From: Candidatus Bathyarchaeota archaeon | GTDB lineage: Archaea; Thermoproteota; Bathyarchaeia; Bathyarchaeales; DTEX01 | Assembly (NCBI GenBank): GCA_018396555.1 | Contig: JAGTQL010000003.1 | Location: 1 to 41,721 of the forward strand | DNA: 41,721 nt | Reading direction: 5' to 3' | Part shown: positions 9,638-18,137 of the stretch, piece after piece | Layout: each line of letters starts with the position of its first letter | Position numbering within the stretch: position 1 is the first letter of the stretch | Notes under the pieces: model-generated | Told to the model about the DNA's origin: nothing | Database searches by the model: none | What the model saw: only the letters and a program-made list of their open reading frames with translations | Made by a program: the position numbers and the translations under genes

Positions 9638-10711
9638 TTATGGAAAATATAATAGAACTCTACCAGGCTTTATTCTCGACTCACCTTCTTCAGTATCGGC
9701 GTATTTAAATGCTTCAGTTAAATCATCTATATCATTAATAATAAATCTCTTCATCGAAATTATACGCCTAACTTTACTTTGGAAGTCTGTAGACTTTAAT
9801 AATTCTAAAGCTTTAATATAATGACTCATTCTGCTACGAGTAGAGCCCTTAAAAATTAAGCCCTTATTTACTATTTTATTAACTTCAACCGGCACCTCAC
9901 CCATAGAAATCCCAAGCAAAATACATTTACCTCCAGGCCTGAGAATATCTACCACCTCCTTTATAGTAATTTTATGCGCTCTTCCACCAGCAGCTTCAAA
10001 AGCGATATCGATTTTCTCGTAAATTTCATTTAGCATCAGATAATCCTTTAGTGAATTTATTGGGGAGGCAAAGTCACGAGCTAATGAGAGTTTTTCATCC
10101 GCTACGCCGATTAAGTAGAGTTTTGTGGGTGGAATATTGCCAATATAGGAAGACACTAAAGTTAAAAGATAACCTATTGGTCCGTCGCCTATAACAGCGA
10201 CTGAATTACCTATCCTCGCGCCGGACTCCTCAAAGGCATTTAGAGCTACGGAAAGTGGTTCAGTTAATGTGGCAACTTCCAGATCTACGCCATCAGGGAT
10301 AGGTAAAACTCGATCTTCTGGGTATAAAAAGAGGGTTCTTGCAAGTCCATCAGCTGTGGCAGCCATGTATTTTGCATTTTGACACAAATTCTCCAATTGA
10401 CCTTTACAGAAGTAGCATTCACCGCAAGGTATTAGAGGGTTAACAACAACTTTAGTTCCAATATTTACTTTTGCCCCTTCATCTGCATCAACTACTTCAG
10501 CAACCCCTTCATGAAGCAGACACATAGGTAATCTTGTTTTTAATTTTTCAGGTTCCTTCTCGCCCTTAAAATATAACATTTCGCTTCCACAAATACTGGC
10601 GACGATGGGCTTTAATAAGAGGAAACCTTTAGGAACATGCTCTATAACCCTTTCCCTTAAGGCAAATTTAAACGGCTCTACTAAGCAAAACTCCTTTGCA
10701 ACAAACTCCAT
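9638..10711 (-). CDS. medium-chain dehydrogenase, TarJ/ribitol-5-phosphate dehydrogenase-like
   Basis: MDR-family oxidoreductase of 357 residues. ASICGSEMLYF and LPMCLLHEGVAEVV replace the usual CG-D and GHE motifs, and there is a structural zinc site CGECYFCKGQLENLC. The Rossmann region reads AVIGDGPIGYLLTLV. The combination LPM-L-HEGV-EVV and DRVLPIPDGVDL recalls bacterial TarJ, which reduces ribulose-5-phosphate to ribitol-5-phosphate. That similarity is from memory, not from a search. A GGGGAAG ribosome site precedes the ATG. The gene stands next to a SrlD-like SDR and another MDR enzyme, which favours phosphorylated-sugar or polyol chemistry. A glucose-dehydrogenase-like role is the alternative. 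Confidence 0.78.
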   Translation of the reverse strand: MEFVAKEFCLVEPFKFALRERVIEHVPKGFLLLKPIVASICGSEMLYFKGEKEPEKLKTRLPMCLLHEGVAEVVDADEGAKVNIGTKVVVNPLIPCGECYFCKGQLENLCQNAKYMAATADGLARTLFLYPEDRVLPIPDGVDLEVATLTEPLSVALNAFEESGARIGNSVAVIGDGPIGYLLTLVSSYIGNIPPTKLYLIGVADEKLSLARDFASPINSLKDYLMLNEIYEKIDIAFEAAGGRAHKITIKEVVDILRPGGKCILLGISMGEVPVEVNKIVNKGLIFKGSTRSRMSHYIKALELLKSTDFQSKVRRIISMKRFIINDIDDLTEAFKYADTEEGESRIKPGRVLLYFP

Positions 10712-10759
10712 TTAACTTCCCCTTAAATAATGACCAAGAGATAATAAATCTTTAATGAA

Positions 10760-10903
10760 TTCGCTCATATAAAGCTGATGATACATGGTCTTTTCCATTC
10801 CACAATTCCTCTAAAATAAGATCAAAACGTGCTCTACCGGAACAGAAATCATGAAGAAGAATGTAATTTAGAAGCTATGTACCATCTCCTTTATATGAGC
10901 GAA
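10760..10903. repeat. inverted repeat flanking a short A/T-rich segment
   Basis: The 15-mer TTCGCTCATATAAAG at 10760-10774 recurs as its exact reverse complement at 10889-10903. Similarity continues inwards (GATG-TACAT on both arms, to about 10786 and 10877). The arms enclose about 90 nt with no open frame I can support. Both arms contain a TATA-like CATATAAAG pointing inwards. It resembles a miniature inverted-repeat element or the remains of one. Confidence 0.7.
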
Positions 10904-10929
10904 TGAATTTTTAAGTCTTTCACTTTAAG

Positions 10930-11306
10930 GTGCAGAACTGGCATGAAGTTCTTGAGTCATTGAGAATATGCAAGTTCCTCGGCATACAGCCGGGTCATAT
11001 GCCTGGATTATACACTCCTACTACAGGCATCCTCACAACCTTGGAACAATTGCTTCGGCTGGGGAAAGAATATGCGATATCAAAAGAATGTTTAATGTGA
11101 AGTGCATTATCACGCGAAGAGATGATACTTTACCCTATCGCATAATGCATAAGAGACTAAGGGGAGAAACGTTGGGAAACTTCATCAGCCCTGAAGATCT
11201 TAGTGTGATGTTAAATGAGTATTATGCGGCTAGAGTATGGGATGAAAATGGGGTTCCTAGGGATGAAACGCTCGAGGGACATGGGTTGTTTTGTGAAAAA
11301 GATTAG
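10930..11306 (+). pseudogene. aldehyde:ferredoxin oxidoreductase, C-terminal remnant with frameshift
   Basis: Tungsten-dependent AOR-family enzymes oxidise aldehydes to acids with ferredoxin and are about 600 residues long; only the last 125 or so remain. From about 10939 one frame reads HEVLESLRICKFLG...LEQLLRLG. The match then jumps near 11060 to the frame open to 11306 (GERICDIKRMFNVK, ITRRDDTLPYRI, LNEYYAARVWDENGVP), which is the characteristic AOR C-terminus. There is no start, no cofactor-binding N-terminal domain, and a single-base frameshift between two well-matching halves, so this is a dead fragment. It is bounded on the left by the inverted repeat, which may mark the truncation point. 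Confidence 0.8.
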
Positions 11307-11322
11307 CAATCTAGGATGTTAG

Positions 11323-11712
11323 ATGGGCTGCTGGAAACCTGGAGATGGGGGCATCGTATTTACGAAGGGAGGCTTTATATCTTACACTTTTGGATACGAG
11401 CATCCGCCTGATAGAGCATTTGCTTTTCTAAAGTATATACCGTTAAGGAACTTTATACGGCGGGAAATTATAGGCTTCCAGTTGAAGCCCTAAAGGAAAG
11501 CTTCAGCCATTACCTATATTTCTGCCTATATAGAGTGAATGAGATTGTAAGCGTTCCATTAACCCATGTAAAGGAGATTTTTATTCCAGGAAACTGTCTT
11601 AAAAGAATCGAGTCGCAATTACGAAGGGAAGGAAATGGAGAACCTTGCCTTAGAGCTAATTCTAATGCTTTCATCAGATAACCTTAACCTGCGAACCAGC
11701 AAGATACTATGA
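11323..11712 (+). pseudogene. multiply frameshifted archaeal gene, possibly predicted nucleotidyltransferase family
   Basis: Three overlapping frames make one coherent protein-like sequence. From ATG 11323: [17 protein letters not shown]... [18 protein letters not shown] second frame, from about 11440: [52 protein letters not shown] third, from about 11625: EMENLALELILMLSSDN, stopping at 11712. This recalls archaeal proteins annotated as predicted nucleotidyltransferases, but the family name is from memory and tentative. At least two frameshifts make a functional product unlikely. The segment lies directly after the AOR remnant, so both may have decayed together. Confidence 0.6.
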
Positions 11713-11898
11713 GCAAACACTTAAGTTCATAAAACCGATTAAACGCTTATAGCGGTAATTATTTATTAATAGATTCTTCAGCCGAGCGTTAATAAACTCA
11801 GCGAATAAGATTTAAATATTGTAATATGCCTTTCAATTTTATTGGTGATTTAAGTAAAAGAGTTTTCTATGTTAAATTAGTAGAATTGAGGGTGGGAT

Positions 11899-14142
11899 AT
11901 GCCTAAGTTGTTCAGATCCAAAATTGATGAGAGAAGGGTTATAGCCATAGCGTTGCTTGCCATGGTTCTCATTCTGTTGGCTGGCTACGCATTTTATCTT
12001 AGGATTACACCCGTGTACCCTAGAAGGGACATTGTAGGCGTTATAAGGATTGAGGGTTATATAGAGGAGCCCAGCGTTGTGAAGCGTTATCTTGATGTTA
12101 TAGGCCAAGCGATTTTTAATGATAGCATTAAAGCTGTTGTTGTAGTTATTGATTCCGGCGGAGGCTACGCGGACTATATTGAGCAGATTTATCTTGATCT
12201 TCTGATGCTTGGGAAGAAGAAGCCCCTGGTGGCCTCGATTGTTTCGGCTCTTTCAGGAGGCTATTACATTGCTGTCGCAGCTGACCACATCTTTGTTCAT
12301 CCAACATCTATGATTGGAAATGTGGGCGTAAAAGCTTCCATGCCTCCAATACTGGTACCTTCCGAGGTTTCCATAGAAACCGGCGCATATAAATGGACTG
12401 GTTTCTCGCAGCTTTTCTTTCCATTCAATTTAAGCCGAGCGCTAGACAATTTTCTCTCAGCCATTGAAAGGAATCGAGGTGATAAACTAAAGATTCCTCA
12501 AATTCAACTTAAGAGGGCGCTCATATATCTTGGGATTGAAGCCCTGGAGCTAGGCTTGGTTGATGAGGTAGGTTCCCTGCAAAAAGCTATAGAAACGGCT
12601 GCTCAAAGAGCCAATCTAACAAGATATGAGGTTGTTGAGATTAAACCGGGGACCACGCAGGGCTCGCTGTTTCAGACAGAACTCGGGAACTACACATTAA
12701 TAAATGCCAGCATGTTAACTATGGATATGTTAAATGCCCTTCATCCACCCCCAGCTATACACTATATTTATTTGCCTCCGGAAGCCCTACTTTCATCTTC
12801 CCAATCTGCATCTTCATTGCAGTTTAATGTTACATTACCTACTAGTGGAGGAAACATTGTAATCGATGTTTCGCATGGAAATCAGGTGTCTTGGTGGGTG
12901 CTGGATAAACTAATATTTGAATTGGCGAAGATGAATGTTAGTGTGAATTTTGCATATTCATGGAGTGATGTGTCTTCTAGGCTTGGGAATGCGTCGGCGC
13001 TCATCGTGGCTTCCCCAACAATTCCATACTCAGCCGGAGAGATGGATACTATTGAAAAATTTGTGGGGAAAGGAGGTTTATTGCTGCTTTTCTTTGATCC
13101 AGCATGGGAATATATAGGATTTGAGGGGCTTAGATCGGAGATAATTGCCCCAATAAATTCGCTTTCCACGAAATTTGGGCTGTCCTTCGCTAAGGGTTAC
13201 CTTTACAATGAAGCTAAATATTTCGGGATATACAGAAACATTTACATTGAAAATTTCGGCAATCATGCATTAACCCAAGGTTTAAATTCACTAGTTCTCT
13301 TCACAGCAGCCGGAATATATCCTGCTGATAAAGGCATTGCGTGGGCATCAAGCGAAACATATTCTTCGATTGCGGAAAGAGCGGATGAATATGCTGTGGT
13401 AGCCGCTGCTAGACGGGGGAATGGCACCGTGATAGCCGTTGGAGACTTAACATTTTTGATGGAGCCCTACTGCTATGTTGAGGACAATTATAAGTTCTTA
13501 GTTAACATCGCCTCTCTTATTGCAAATGTAAGTATTCAGATTCCGGAAAAAGAGGAGGAAGCTGTGGAGGGAAAGATCACTAGGCCGGATTTGCCCCTTG
13601 GGACTGAGAAGATTTTTAGGGAGAAGGTTGACGGTAACGAGTTTACATTTAGGTGGCTTAAGAATAGTGAGAGGGAAATAATTATTGAAAGGGCGAATCA
13701 GACGATTCATTATTATCTCACTGAGGATGGAGCCTTAGAGAAATGGGTTTCAGACGGTAGGGAATGCATGTATGAGGAGCCTATACCTGAGCCTCCATAT
13801 CCATTAACTAAAGATAAAAGTTGGAGCCATCGGGGTAATTTCACTTTAACAGTTGAGGGAACTGTGTATTATGGCGAAATAATTGAAGAAAATCATGTGA
13901 AGGCTTTTGAAAATATTGTTGCTGAGGATGGAAACAAGTACTTCTGCGCTAAAATAGAGTATAGCCGGGAAGAAATCACGTTGGTTGATGAAATAGTCAT
14001 GAAGGTTAATATAACTGGCAATTATTGGGTCGCATCTGAGGCTGGAACAGTTAAGCAGGAATTTCTAATCCGGTATTACATGAATGATGTTTTCGTCGGA
14101 TTAGAGAGAGACATGATTATATTAGTTTCTATTAGGAAATGA
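11899..14142 (+). CDS. sppA: SppA-type membrane serine protease (S49) with long C-terminal extension
   Basis: Membrane-anchored signal-peptide peptidase-like protease. One transmembrane segment lies at about residues 13-34. The S49 domain follows (about 45-235) with VIDSGGGYADYIEQI, the catalytic serine in ALSGGYYIAVAAD (S119) and the general-base lysine in ETGAYKWTG (K165), the Ser-Lys dyad of SppA. Ordinary archaeal SppA is about 250-330 residues. Here a further 500 residues follow: a region near 310-520 that looks like a glutamine-amidotransferase-fold or DUF4350-type domain (ALIVASPTIPYSAGEMDTI, GKGGLLLLFFDP, GNGTVIAVGDLTFL), then a beta-rich C-terminal region of unknown type. There is no second strong membrane span. 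GAGGGTGGG precedes the ATG and TTTAAATA lies at about 11811. It stands alone between decayed regions. Confidence 0.82.
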   Translation: MPKLFRSKIDERRVIAIALLAMVLILLAGYAFYLRITPVYPRRDIVGVIRIEGYIEEPSVVKRYLDVIGQAIFNDSIKAVVVVIDSGGGYADYIEQIYLDLLMLGKKKPLVASIVSALSGGYYIAVAADHIFVHPTSMIGNVGVKASMPPILVPSEVSIETGAYKWTGFSQLFFPFNLSRALDNFLSAIERNRGDKLKIPQIQLKRALIYLGIEALELGLVDEVGSLQKAIETAAQRANLTRYEVVEIKPGTTQGSLFQTELGNYTLINASMLTMDMLNALHPPPAIHYIYLPPEALLSSSQSASSLQFNVTLPTSGGNIVIDVSHGNQVSWWVLDKLIFELAKMNVSVNFAYSWSDVSSRLGNASALIVASPTIPYSAGEMDTIEKFVGKGGLLLLFFDPAWEYIGFEGLRSEIIAPINSLSTKFGLSFAKGYLYNEAKYFGIYRNIYIENFGNHALTQGLNSLVLFTAAGIYPADKGIAWASSETYSSIAERADEYAVVAAARRGNGTVIAVGDLTFLMEPYCYVEDNYKFLVNIASLIANVSIQIPEKEEEAVEGKITRPDLPLGTEKIFREKVDGNEFTFRWLKNSEREIIIERANQTIHYYLTEDGALEKWVSDGRECMYEEPIPEPPYPLTKDKSWSHRGNFTLTVEGTVYYGEIIEENHVKAFENIVAEDGNKYFCAKIEYSREEITLVDEIVMKVNITGNYWVASEAGTVKQEFLIRYYMNDVFVGLERDMIILVSIRK

Positions 14143-14265
14143 AGGTTAACTCCTAAATTTTGGTCGGCATGTCATTAGGGGAGAAAAAAATTAGCTTCAA
14201 TTAAGGAACGTTTTCTCCTAAAAACATATAACTGTACACATGTTTACATGAGTTGAGGGTCGAAG

Positions 14266-14331
14266 TTGCGTCTAGTATCCCTAGGTAAAACTGGCCTCAG
14301 AGCTTCAAGGCTCTGCATAGGGACTGATTAT
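14266..14331 (+). pseudogene. aldo/keto reductase, 5' end only
   Basis: From a TTG at 14266 the frame encodes LVSLGKTGLRASRLCIGTDY, which closely matches the N-terminal first strand and turn of aldo/keto reductases. After about 22 residues the similarity stops and the frame runs on into the antisense of another gene until 14505. A complete enzyme is about 300 residues. The break near 14331 is a deletion or insertion junction. Confidence 0.65.
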
Positions 14332-14640
14332 GCTAGAATTTATGTACAGCCTATTCCAGCCTTCCAGAACCCTTCTGAAGGCGCTGCTCCCAGCGCTTAT
14401 AAACAATTCACTTCCCATAAGCCTACCACAGTAAACGTCAACCGTAGACGGAACCGCGTTTGGATCAACAGCCCAAACCTGAACATAAACATCCACACCG
14501 CTTAAAGGCCTATCCAACTCATCAAAAAACCTAACATAAACACCCCTACCAGCACCCTGAACCATAAAGGCAGCATAAACAACACTACCAGAAAATATAA
14601 GAGCGACCACAAAAATAGATAGGGCAGCACCCCCGCCCAC
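14305..14640 (-). pseudogene. secreted or membrane-anchored surface protein, N-terminal fragment
   Basis: The frame begins at a GTG at 14640. A hydrophobic signal-like stretch ALSIFVVALIFSGSVVYAA is followed by VYVRFFDELDRPLSGVDVYV, which looks like the first strands of an immunoglobulin-like surface domain, and then VDVYCGRLMGSELF. The protein-like character ends around 14335, where the sequence changes into the antisense of the aldo/keto reductase fragment. The coding strand is strikingly G/T-rich, unlike its neighbours. It is probably the truncated 5' end of a longer secreted protein. I do not recognise the family with certainty. Confidence 0.5.
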
Positions 14641-14991
14641 CGGAAAAACACACCAACCCCATCCACCCCCACAAAATTAACAGCAAGAAGTCACATATAT
14701 ATATTGCGCCACAGATTCACCCTCTCAAATCTTATCACCCAACCCAAAACCACAGTCCGTTTTCACAGCCAGAGCGATCAGAAAGAGGCTATCATTCATC
14801 CCCAAGACGAAGAACTCTAAAGATTCAATAAGGACATTAAATCTATAAATTAGAATAAGCATCAGGGAGTAGTTTGTGGATGATGTTGATTCATTAGGTG
14901 GCTACATTACCTCTCTCTGGAGGCAAAAATTTAACTTAACGTGTAGTACTCTATATGCTATCTGCTAACTCTATGGGAGGATTGATGAGCA
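14641..14991. other. intergenic region without a supported gene
   Basis: About 350 nt. The left part continues the C/A-rich (minus-strand G/T-rich) composition of the preceding fragment. It contains an alternating ATATATATAT at about 14695-14704, a possible TATA region for the minus-strand fragment. The right part is ordinary A/T-rich DNA and ends with the GGGAGG site before the amidotransferase start at 14992. I see no tRNA, repeat or further open frame. Confidence 0.6.
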
Positions 14992-15822
14992 GTGTGCCGC
15001 CTTTTCGGTATGCTATCGGTTAAACCATCTAATGCCTTAAAATATCTTATAAATGATCCATGCTCACTTTATGCTCAAAGCAAGGCTGATCCGAGAAGGC
15101 CGCAAGGCGACGGTTGGGGCGTCGGCTTCTACATTAACGGTTCATTAAAGACGGTGAAAAGCGAAAAGCCGATCTTCGAGGAGTATGAAAGGTTTAGGTT
15201 CATTGTGAATAGTATCAGCTCAAACGTGGTAATTGCGCACGTAAGGAGGGCGAGCAATCCGAGGGGCTTGCCGAAGGAAAAACTTCTCTCAATTGAGAAT
15301 TCTCAGCCATTCAGCTATAAAAATTACGTCTTTGCACATAATGGAGTAATAAACTTGCCGGATGAAATGGCGAATCTTCTTTGTGATTGGCAACCTAACA
15401 TAAAGGGTTTAAATGATAGCGAAGTTTACTTTTGGTACATAATGAAAGAGATCTCTAATGGAAGAAATATTTCAGAGGCATTAAGGAACTTTCAGAGGGA
15501 TCTACATAGAGTCTGGTTGGAGAACCGGGATAAATACCCTGATAAAGATAGGTCCTTCATCGGCTTAAATATTATATTTAGTGATGGCGAAAAACTCTAT
15601 GCGTATTGCAAGTATGATGAGGAGAGGGATGGGCGGGCAGCATCCCTATGTTATAGCGACCAACCAGCAATGCAGATGTCATACATTTACAGCCTCGAAA
15701 AACTAGTGGTACTATCGGAAAAAACAAATCTTGAGGAAAATTGGCAACCGCTTATGAGCGGGCACCTTATAATTGGACAAGTAGTTGACGAAAAAGTAAG
15801 GATCAACGTTCAGAAAATTTAA
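14992..15822 (+). CDS. class II glutamine amidotransferase
   Basis: N-terminal-nucleophile amidotransferase that releases ammonia from glutamine; partner and acceptor unknown. Translation from GTG 14992 gives Met-Cys-Arg-Leu-Phe-Gly, so removal of Met exposes the catalytic Cys2. That is decisive for choosing this start, because an upstream ATG at 14984 is out of frame. Further family motifs are GDGWGVGFY, VVIAHVRRASNP, ENSQPFSYKNYVFAHNGVI and NDSEVYFWYI. The 276-residue length fits stand-alone proteins of the YafJ-like COG0121 group, not PurF, GlmS or asparagine synthetase, which carry extra domains. It may be co-expressed with the tRNA thiolase that follows after 199 nt, but nothing directly shows this. 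Confidence 0.85.
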   Translation: MCRLFGMLSVKPSNALKYLINDPCSLYAQSKADPRRPQGDGWGVGFYINGSLKTVKSEKPIFEEYERFRFIVNSISSNVVIAHVRRASNPRGLPKEKLLSIENSQPFSYKNYVFAHNGVINLPDEMANLLCDWQPNIKGLNDSEVYFWYIMKEISNGRNISEALRNFQRDLHRVWLENRDKYPDKDRSFIGLNIIFSDGEKLYAYCKYDEERDGRAASLCYSDQPAMQMSYIYSLEKLVVLSEKTNLEENWQPLMSGHLIIGQVVDEKVRINVQKI

Positions 15823-16021
15823 ATTTATCACATTCCAGATTGAAAACGAGACTAAAAGAGCGTGCTTTCGGCTGCGAAGAAAAATCCACGAGGAGCTTCA
15901 AAAGGGGTCATACTATGAAAAATCTCGGAAGACTGGGTCTCAACATGTAGAATGGGCGGTTTTACAGATCCCTAAGCGTTAACCTACTAGTCTTTAATGC
16001 TCCTATGAGGAGGCGTTTTGA

Positions 16022-16957
16022 ATGGCAGGCGAATGTAGAAGGTGCAAGAAAAAGGAGGCTGAGGTCTACTTACCGCATTCTAATTTAAATCTCTGTTCTG
16101 ACTGCTTCCTACTTTTAACTGAAAGAAGAGTTAAGCACACTGTTAATGCGTACAAAATGCTCTCTAAAAATGATAGGGTCGGCGTAGCAGTATCTGGTGG
16201 AAAGGACAGTTCAACCCTGGCGTACATTTTAAGCAGTTTATTCGACAAGGTTGACATATTTTTGATATATATTGATTTAGGCGTGCCCGACTACTCGGAG
16301 CATTGCCTATATAAGGTCAATGAGCTTGCAAAAATAATTGATAAGGAACTCATCATCTATAGCCTGGAGAAGGATCTAGGCCTTAGAATAGGCGATTTTA
16401 AATCCACAATTTATGGCAGAAAAATCTGTTCAGCGTGTGGAACAATAAAGCGCTACCTATTTAATAAAATATCTTACGATATGGGGCTGACTAAGATTGC
16501 TACGGGGCATAATCTTAATGACACAGTTGAAGTTCTTTTCAACTTTTATTTGGAGGGAAATGTTGAATCTCTTTTGAGAATGAAGCCATTCTTACGAAGA
16601 ATCCATCCAAAGTTTGTACCGAAAATTAAGCCTCTAATAGGCTTGACGGATATGGAGTGCTTATTATATGCTGAATATAGAAACCTACCGATTAGAACTA
16701 TTGACTGTCAATTCTCTAAGGGCTCAAGAATGCTGAGGAGGAAGGAATTGCTAAACATGATAACTGAGAGAATGCCCACATTTATGCACTCATTTATGCA
16801 GTCGCATTTCAAAAGGATACTGCCTACGCTTGAAGCCGCGTCCAAAAATCGGGAGATTAAACTCTATGAATGCACTATTTGCGGAATGCCGACCTCTCTA
16901 AAAGGAGCACCATGCCACTTCTGTAAACTTATCAGTACGCTTAAAAGGCGCGCATGA
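16022..16957 (+). CDS. TtuA/Ncs6-family tRNA 2-thiolation enzyme, paralog 1
   Basis: Adenylates a tRNA uridine or cytidine and replaces oxygen by sulfur. An N-terminal zinc-ribbon (CRRC near residue 5, CSDC near 25) is followed by the PP-loop ATP pyrophosphatase motif VSGGKDSS (58-64). Then come CSACGTIKR and DCQFSKG, which supply the three cysteines that hold the Fe-S cluster in TtuA-type enzymes, and a C-terminal zinc-ribbon CTICGMP...CHFC. The protein is 311 residues, standard for the family. A second paralog lies at 35236-36165. One may make 2-thiouridine at position 54 and the other at position 34, but I cannot say which is which. It is convergent with hisI, separated by 20 nt. Confidence 0.88.
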   Translation: MAGECRRCKKKEAEVYLPHSNLNLCSDCFLLLTERRVKHTVNAYKMLSKNDRVGVAVSGGKDSSTLAYILSSLFDKVDIFLIYIDLGVPDYSEHCLYKVNELAKIIDKELIIYSLEKDLGLRIGDFKSTIYGRKICSACGTIKRYLFNKISYDMGLTKIATGHNLNDTVEVLFNFYLEGNVESLLRMKPFLRRIHPKFVPKIKPLIGLTDMECLLYAEYRNLPIRTIDCQFSKGSRMLRRKELLNMITERMPTFMHSFMQSHFKRILPTLEAASKNREIKLYECTICGMPTSLKGAPCHFCKLISTLKRRA

Positions 16958-16977
16958 GTATTCATCTTAAATGCGGA

Positions 16978-17316
16978 TCATTTTTTCAGCCTATTATGGA
17001 AGCATGTTTCCTCGCCTAGGTGGCATGCCGGCCCGCTCTGCTTTACAATGAAAAGCAGCGCATCATGGTCGCAGTCTACAAGAATATCTAAAACCTCTTG
17101 GACATGCCCAGATTTTTCACCCTTCTTCATAACTCTGCCATGGGAGCGCCTAAAATAGTGGGCGTATCCAGTCTCCATAGTTTTCTCTAAAGCCTCCCTA
17201 TTCACGTAGGCTAACGTTAAAACCCTGCCAGAACCATCCTGCACAACAACGGGTAATATCCCACCGCACTTCTCAAAATCCAATTCTTCTAGGCTTAAAA
17301 TTTTTAGGTTTTTCAA
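16978..17316 (-). CDS. hisI: phosphoribosyl-AMP cyclohydrolase
   Basis: Third step of histidine synthesis: opens the purine ring of PR-AMP. The 112-residue protein has the Zn/Mg-binding block [19 protein letters not shown] followed by CFHNR, and [11 protein letters not shown], typical of HisI. There is no HisE (PR-ATP pyrophosphohydrolase) domain fused at the C-terminus, and no hisE gene in the window, so that activity must be encoded elsewhere. It starts with TTG, overlapping the hisF stop by four bases (TTGA), which points to translational coupling. It is the last gene of the his operon. Confidence 0.95.
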   Translation of the reverse strand: MKNLKILSLEELDFEKCGGILPVVVQDGSGRVLTLAYVNREALEKTMETGYAHYFRRSHGRVMKKGEKSGHVQEVLDILVDCDHDALLFIVKQSGPACHLGEETCFHNRLKK

Positions 17317-18116
17317 AGCCTAACTGGCACCCCCCTCTCATGTAGAAAATGCTTAATTACTGGTATGGGGTATTTGCTGTAGTGGAATACTGAAGCAGCC
17401 AGCGCAGCGTCAGCCTTGCCGAGCGTGAAGGCTTCAAGGAAATGTTCAGGTCTACCCGCTCCGCCGCTTGCTATGACCGGTACATTGACGCGCTCAGCGA
17501 CTCCTCTGGTTAATTCAATATCGTATCCTTTCTCTGTTCCATCCCTGTCCATGGATGTTAGGAGTATCTCGCCAGCTCCGATCTCGGCGCCTTCGGTAGC
17601 CCATTTAAGAGCATCCATGCCAGTTGGCTTACGCCCACCATAAGTGTAGACTTCAAACCAGCACGGTCCCTCAGCGGTTTCTACAACAATTTTGTCTGAT
17701 GCATATTCGTATCTCCTCTTTGCATCTATAGCTAGGACAAGGCATTGGGAACCAAAGTTTTCAGCAAGTTCTCTGATCAGAATGGGTTTTTCAACAGCAG
17801 CGGTGTTAACTGAAACCTTATCGGCGCCGTTGCAGAGAACTAAACGTGCATCTTCAACGCTTCTTATTCCGCCTCCAACTGTGAAGGGTATGTTTATTTC
17901 GGCCGCAACGGATCTCACAACGTCTTTAATTATGCTTCTTTTCTCCGGAGAGGCCGTTATGTCCAAGAAAACGAGTTCATCAGCGCCTTCCTCGCTGTAG
18001 CGTCTTGCAAGCTCAGCTGGGTCTCCAGCATCCCTTAAATTAACAAAGTTTATTCCCTTAACAACCCTTCCATGATCCACATCTAAACATGGTATTATTC
18101 TTTTAACTAAAACCAT
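17313..18116 (-). CDS. hisF: imidazole glycerol phosphate synthase, cyclase subunit
   Basis: TIM-barrel partner of HisH; uses ammonia and PRFAR to make imidazole-glycerol phosphate and AICAR. Catalytic aspartates are in [15 protein letters not shown] near the N-terminus (D11 type) and in [15 protein letters not shown] (D130 type). Phosphate-binding loops [11 protein letters not shown] and [11 protein letters not shown] are intact. Length 267 versus a usual 250-260. It begins 21 nt after hisA and overlaps hisI. Confidence 0.97.
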   Translation of the reverse strand: MVLVKRIIPCLDVDHGRVVKGINFVNLRDAGDPAELARRYSEEGADELVFLDITASPEKRSIIKDVVRSVAAEINIPFTVGGGIRSVEDARLVLCNGADKVSVNTAAVEKPILIRELAENFGSQCLVLAIDAKRRYEYASDKIVVETAEGPCWFEVYTYGGRKPTGMDALKWATEGAEIGAGEILLTSMDRDGTEKGYDIELTRGVAERVNVPVIASGGAGRPEHFLEAFTLGKADAALAASVFHYSKYPIPVIKHFLHERGVPVRL

Positions 18117-18137
18117 ATCTCTCTCATCTCTCCTCTA

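Noticed and set aside
10771-10860. C/D box guide RNA starting at CTGATGATACA
   Set aside because: The C-box has C at the purine position, and no convincing D box (CTGA) follows at the right distance.
14992-15822. PurF or GlmS amidotransferase
   Set aside because: Only the amidotransferase domain is present (276 residues), with no phosphoribosyltransferase or isomerase domain.
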